Origin: Marisa cornuarietis
Lineage: Eukaryota; Mollusca; Gastropoda; Architaenioglossa; Ampullariidae
Assembly: GCA_004794655.1 (NCBI GenBank)
Contig: SMMW01000650.1
Coordinates: 124,001-188,000, forward strand
DNA length: 64,000 bases
Direction: 5' to 3'
Positions 60,490-64,000 of the stretch are shown piece after piece. The position numbers and the translations under genes were made by a program. Each line of letters opens with the position of its first letter. Positions within the stretch are counted from its first letter, which is position 1. Under the pieces are notes generated by a model that was not told the origin of the DNA, ran no database searches, and saw only the letters and a program-made list of their open reading frames with translations.

Positions 60490-63404
60490 ATATATATATA
60501 TATAGGACGCCATAATTATGATTAGTAATTTTACATATTTATATAAAGACATATAGAGACTATTTGGTTATATATCAAGTTTATTATTTTATACAACTAC
60601 AAATATGACATTACAAACTAAAGAAAGCGAATAAAAGAGAGAGAGAGAGAGGGGGGGGAATCCAGACAAGGATGGGGGAAGAGAGACAGAGACTACACAA
60701 ATGATTATTTATAGTTCTTTCTTAATGATTGGTATAGCATAAGCCAAGTGATTTTAGTATTTTAGATTAAGGTGAGGGAGATGGAGAGAGAGACAGGGTA
60801 GGAGGCTGACTGAGAGACGTTAGACTACAGATACCCACCACAGTCCAGCTCATCGCTCCCGTCGCCGCAGTCATCGGTACCATCACAGCGATAACCGGTC
60901 GGCACACATTGTGTAACGTTAGTGCACTGGAAACTGTCCTCGCTACACGAGCTCACTGCAAGTCATGCAAAACACACACACACACACACACCCCATATAT
61001 ATATATATACATAAACACCACACACACACACATATATAAGACATAACACACACACACAAACACCACAGACACACACACACAATTATATACACACATATAA
61101 TAAATAAACACCACACACACATAGACATATATATACATATATATATATAATACATAAACACCACACACATATATATATAAACAACACACACACACACATA
61201 TATACACATATATATAATACATAAACACCACACACATATATATATAAACACCACACACACACACACATATATATACACATATATATAATACATAAACACC
61301 ACACACACACACAAACACCACACATGCACACATATATACACACATGTATACACACATATATAATACATAAACAAAACACACACATATATATACACAAACA
61401 CCACACACACACAAACAAACACACACATATATATAAAATACATAAACAACACACACAAACATACACACACATAATACATAAACACCACACACATATATAT
61501 ATAATACATAAAACACACACACATATATACACATGTATATATAATACATAAACACCACACACATAATACATAAACACCACACACATTCACACACATATAC
61601 ACATACATATATATAATACATAAACAACACACACACATATATATATATGAACACCACACACACACATACATATATATAATACATAAACACCACAGACACA
61701 CATATATACACACATATAATACATAAACACCACACACACATACACACACATATATATATAATACATAAACAACACACACACACATATATATGAACACCAC
61801 ACACACACACACACATATATACACATGTATATATAATACATAAACACCACACACACATATATATACACACATATATACACATATAATACATAAACACCAC
61901 ACACACATACACACACACATATATATATACACATATATATATATAATACATAAACAACATATATATATATGAACACCACACACACACACACACACACTCA
62001 AAATGGAGACAGCAGGTGTCCAACACAATCGGAAAAAATCGTTTGTAGCCGACTATTAAAGACAGTATGTTTAAAGCAGAATGTTTGCGGCAAGGACCAG
62101 AGCAGATGAGACTGTAAGAGTAGCATTACAGTTATTAGAATAGCAACATTTCAGTTAATAGAAAAGTAAAACGAAAGACAAATAGCATTCCAATCTATTA
62201 CACCAACTACACTAAATTAACATTACAAACTTTCACACCAGCTGAAACAAGAATAATAACATTACAGTCTACAGACCAACAAAAATATGAGTAGAACAGT
62301 AACCAGACCAACCAAACTTTTTTCTAATGGTACATAAGACCAACTAAGCTTAGAACACTTACTTTACTATATAAGACCAATAAAACTAGAATACTAGCTG
62401 TACAATATAGCAGTCCAAATATTAAACCAAGAGTACTAATAGTACAATTTATCAGACCAAATAAGCCTAGAATAGCAGCAGTACAGTTTGTTAGACAAAG
62501 TAAACATAGAATACCAATGGCACAACACATAATACCAAGTAAACATTGAATAACAACAGTACAGTTTGTTAGACAAAGTAAACATACAATACTAATGGCA
62601 CAACACATAATACCAAGTAAATAATAATAATAATAATAATAATGTATATTTATATAGCGCTTTACCCCACCATCAAAGGCAGGCTCAAAGCACTTGAAAA
62701 AAAGGTAAAACACAAACATAAAATAATGGGTGCAATATATATATATAATAATATATAAGTAAACATTGAATAACAACAGTAGAGCTTGTTAGACAAAGTA
62801 AACATAGAATACTATCAGTAGAACCTAGTAAACCAAGTAAACCTAGCCTGCCCGACTAACCATCGATGACTTGTCTAACCTACCGCAGTTGCTCTCGTCC
62901 CAGCCATCGCCACAGTCGTCGTCGCCATCACACAGCCAGGTATCGTGGATGCACCTGTCGTTGGCGCACTGCACCTGGTCAGGTCTACAGGTCCTCAAGT
63001 CTACAGGTGCCAAGAAATAGTCAATATTTTGTATGACTTTAATCTGGATTTCATTACGCACTCACAATTACCTCATTTCCTGATTTTATGAAAACTGAAC
63101 TATTTGACAACCAACAATTTAAAATAAACAAAAATGATTGATTCAGCAAGTCCCACTGTCATGTCCCACTCTCCCACTCCTACAGGACTACTACAGCTAA
63201 CAAATGTTAGGGACACAGAAGGACAATCTGACGAATCCAGCGAAATGACATAGAAGAACAATATGACAAAGCCGGTGAAATGCTCACGGCAGTTGAGTTC
63301 ATCGCTGTTGTCCTCACAGTCGTCTTCTTGATCACACACATAACCCGCGGGAATACAATGGCCGTTGCCGCATTTAAACTTGTGTTCTCCTCGGCACTGG
63401 CACT
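59237..63404 (-). CDS. Secreted LDLa plus ShKT-like protein L4, 5' end outside the window
   Basis: Exons in transcript order within view: 63288-63404 (LDLa b), 62884-63000 (c), 60839-60955 (d), 60078-60194 (e), 59237-59391 (C-terminal, stop TGA at 59237-59239). Each LDLa exon is 117 bp with phase 1 on both sides. Module b has the same extra cysteine as L3 (ECQC). Module c has [15 protein letters not shown]. The last module reads [26 protein letters not shown], nearly the same as L3. By analogy, the signal-peptide exon and module a should lie beyond 64000; nothing in 63405-64000 resembles them. For module e I chose the acceptor GATGAG at 60195-60200 because only it gives the right phase. The closest relative in the window is L3, from which it probably arose by tandem duplication. 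Confidence 0.88.
60391..60501. repeat. (CA)n runs with (TA)n
   Basis: Two CA runs (about 60391-60409 and 60451-60488) and a TATATA stretch in the L4 intron between modules d and e. Confidence 0.9.
60966..61999. repeat. 1-kb compound CA/TA satellite-like array
   Basis: About 1030 bases of repeating pattern, CACACACA then ATATATAT then AATACATAAACACC, at irregular spacing of about 40-100 bases, with no G on this strand except rare cases. It fills the L4 intron between modules c and d. Long open frames across it on the minus strand are products of composition and not genes. Confidence 0.95.
62484..62840. repeat. 78-bp tandem repeat, split by an insertion
   Basis: Units begin CAGTTTGTTAGACAAAGTAA at 62484 and 62562, with a further partial unit resuming at 62757. 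Looser relatives of the unit can be traced back to about 62300. Confidence 0.85.
62622..62756 (-). mobile_element. Short retroposon-like insertion with (TAA)n
   Basis: Interrupts the 78-bp repeat, flanked by AAGTAAA on both sides (62615-62621 and 62757-62763). Read on the minus strand it ends GTAAAGCGCTATATAAATA with (ATT)n, the same type of end as the LINE copies, so it is a 3'-end fragment or a SINE using that tail. Confidence 0.7.
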
Positions 63405-64000
63405 CTGAAAAAAAAACAAAAAAAAAACGTGAGAATGAAGACTTTGCAAGGATGTATAGAGGACAACAGCTAAAATTATATTAGCCATAGAATTATATAT
63501 GTTATAGATATTCTCAGATTTTCTAAAAAAAATATATCTAGTGAAATAATTACTTTTCTCTCTATATATTAATAAACAAACACAAATTTATATATTTTAC
63601 TATCAATCCTCGAGATAGTCTGGGATTGCTTAAATTGAGTTGTGGCTCCACCTTCTGGTCTGTTTTCCTAAAAGCCGGAACTGACTCGTTGACCTGAGAC
63701 TGACCATAGAGCTTAAGTTAAATCATCCATTCTTTGTTTGATAAAACGCAGTTACTGGCTTAAAAATCCAACCCAGTATACTTTTTATCACAAATTATCA
63801 CCGGTTTAAGCTCATTACAGCACATTAATAAAACAAGAATGACCGGCTTCCTTTCGTGCTGTCCAGCCTCTGAAGCATCGACATTTTCTAAATGATTCAT
63901 TCCCCCAGTATATTGTTGGAATCTGTCTACGCTGCTCTATTATAAGCTTCCAGCACAAGTCTCTGAAGTCTTGATAATGAAAGTGTGTCCAATGTCATGT
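63405..64000. other. L4 intron sequence to the right edge
   Basis: AT-rich, no exon of the LDLa type on either strand and no repeat of note. Confidence 0.4.

Noticed and set aside
60943..62028. 361-aa open frame rich in Cys, Val and Tyr on the minus strand
   Set aside because: It is a translation of the CA/TA array; both neighbouring minus-strand frames are also open and it lies between two confirmed L4 exons.

Overview
The window is animal DNA: intron-rich genes with GT-AG splicing, long AT-rich introns, dense microsatellites, tRNA-derived SINEs, LINE remnants and cut-and-paste transposons. The gene set (one WASP/N-WASP-type gene, lysine-catabolism saccharopine dehydrogenases, a cluster of secreted LDL-receptor-class-A proteins) fits an invertebrate. 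A mollusc, perhaps a gastropod, is my guess; no species marker was seen.

Layout. (1) 235-14885, plus strand: a complete WASP/N-WASP gene, 11 coding exons in any one transcript, 514 aa, running WH1, basic/CRIB GTPase-binding region, proline-rich stretch, two WH2 motifs, central helix and acidic tail. The central-helix exon exists as two alternative copies of 112 bp each (9619-9730 and 10228-10339) whose phases force use of exactly one. A 13-copy 40-bp minisatellite lies in the next intron. (2) 18460-26136, minus: saccharopine dehydrogenase copy A, 12 coding exons, 449 aa, with no lysine-ketoglutarate reductase half. (3) 26565-29575: a partial copy of the WASP 3' region, broken by a SINE, a PIF/Harbinger-like element carrying a MADF reading frame, and a further transposon-like insertion. 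(4) 30921-34534, minus: secreted protein L1 with five LDLa modules and a C-terminal ShKT-like six-cysteine module. (5) 35080-37640: LINE remnant split by a P/THAP-type DNA transposon with 24-bp perfect terminal inverted repeats, itself holding a SINE and a LINE. (6) 38244-44772, minus: saccharopine dehydrogenase copy B, the same exon structure as A. (7) 45484-46830: 5'-truncated, frameshifted RTE-like LINE ending near a perfect-looking hairpin. (8) 47736-49709 plus (L2), 50958-57546 minus (L3) and 59237 to beyond the right edge, minus (L4): three more LDLa genes.

How the parts relate. The two dehydrogenases and their flanking LINE tail are one duplicated block, each followed by LDLa genes, so a [dehydrogenase + LDLa] unit probably duplicated. 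L1, L3 and L4 share the same ordered set of modules (called a-b-c-d-e here, plus ShKT-like), one module per exon, all introns phase 1. L2 has only a-b-c and is inverted. The dehydrogenases would act in mitochondrial or cytosolic lysine degradation, WASP in branched actin assembly through Arp2/3, and the LDLa proteins outside the cell. I see no reason to think the three families work in one pathway; they are neighbours. All exon boundaries were worked out by hand from splice sites and phase, and no database search was possible.
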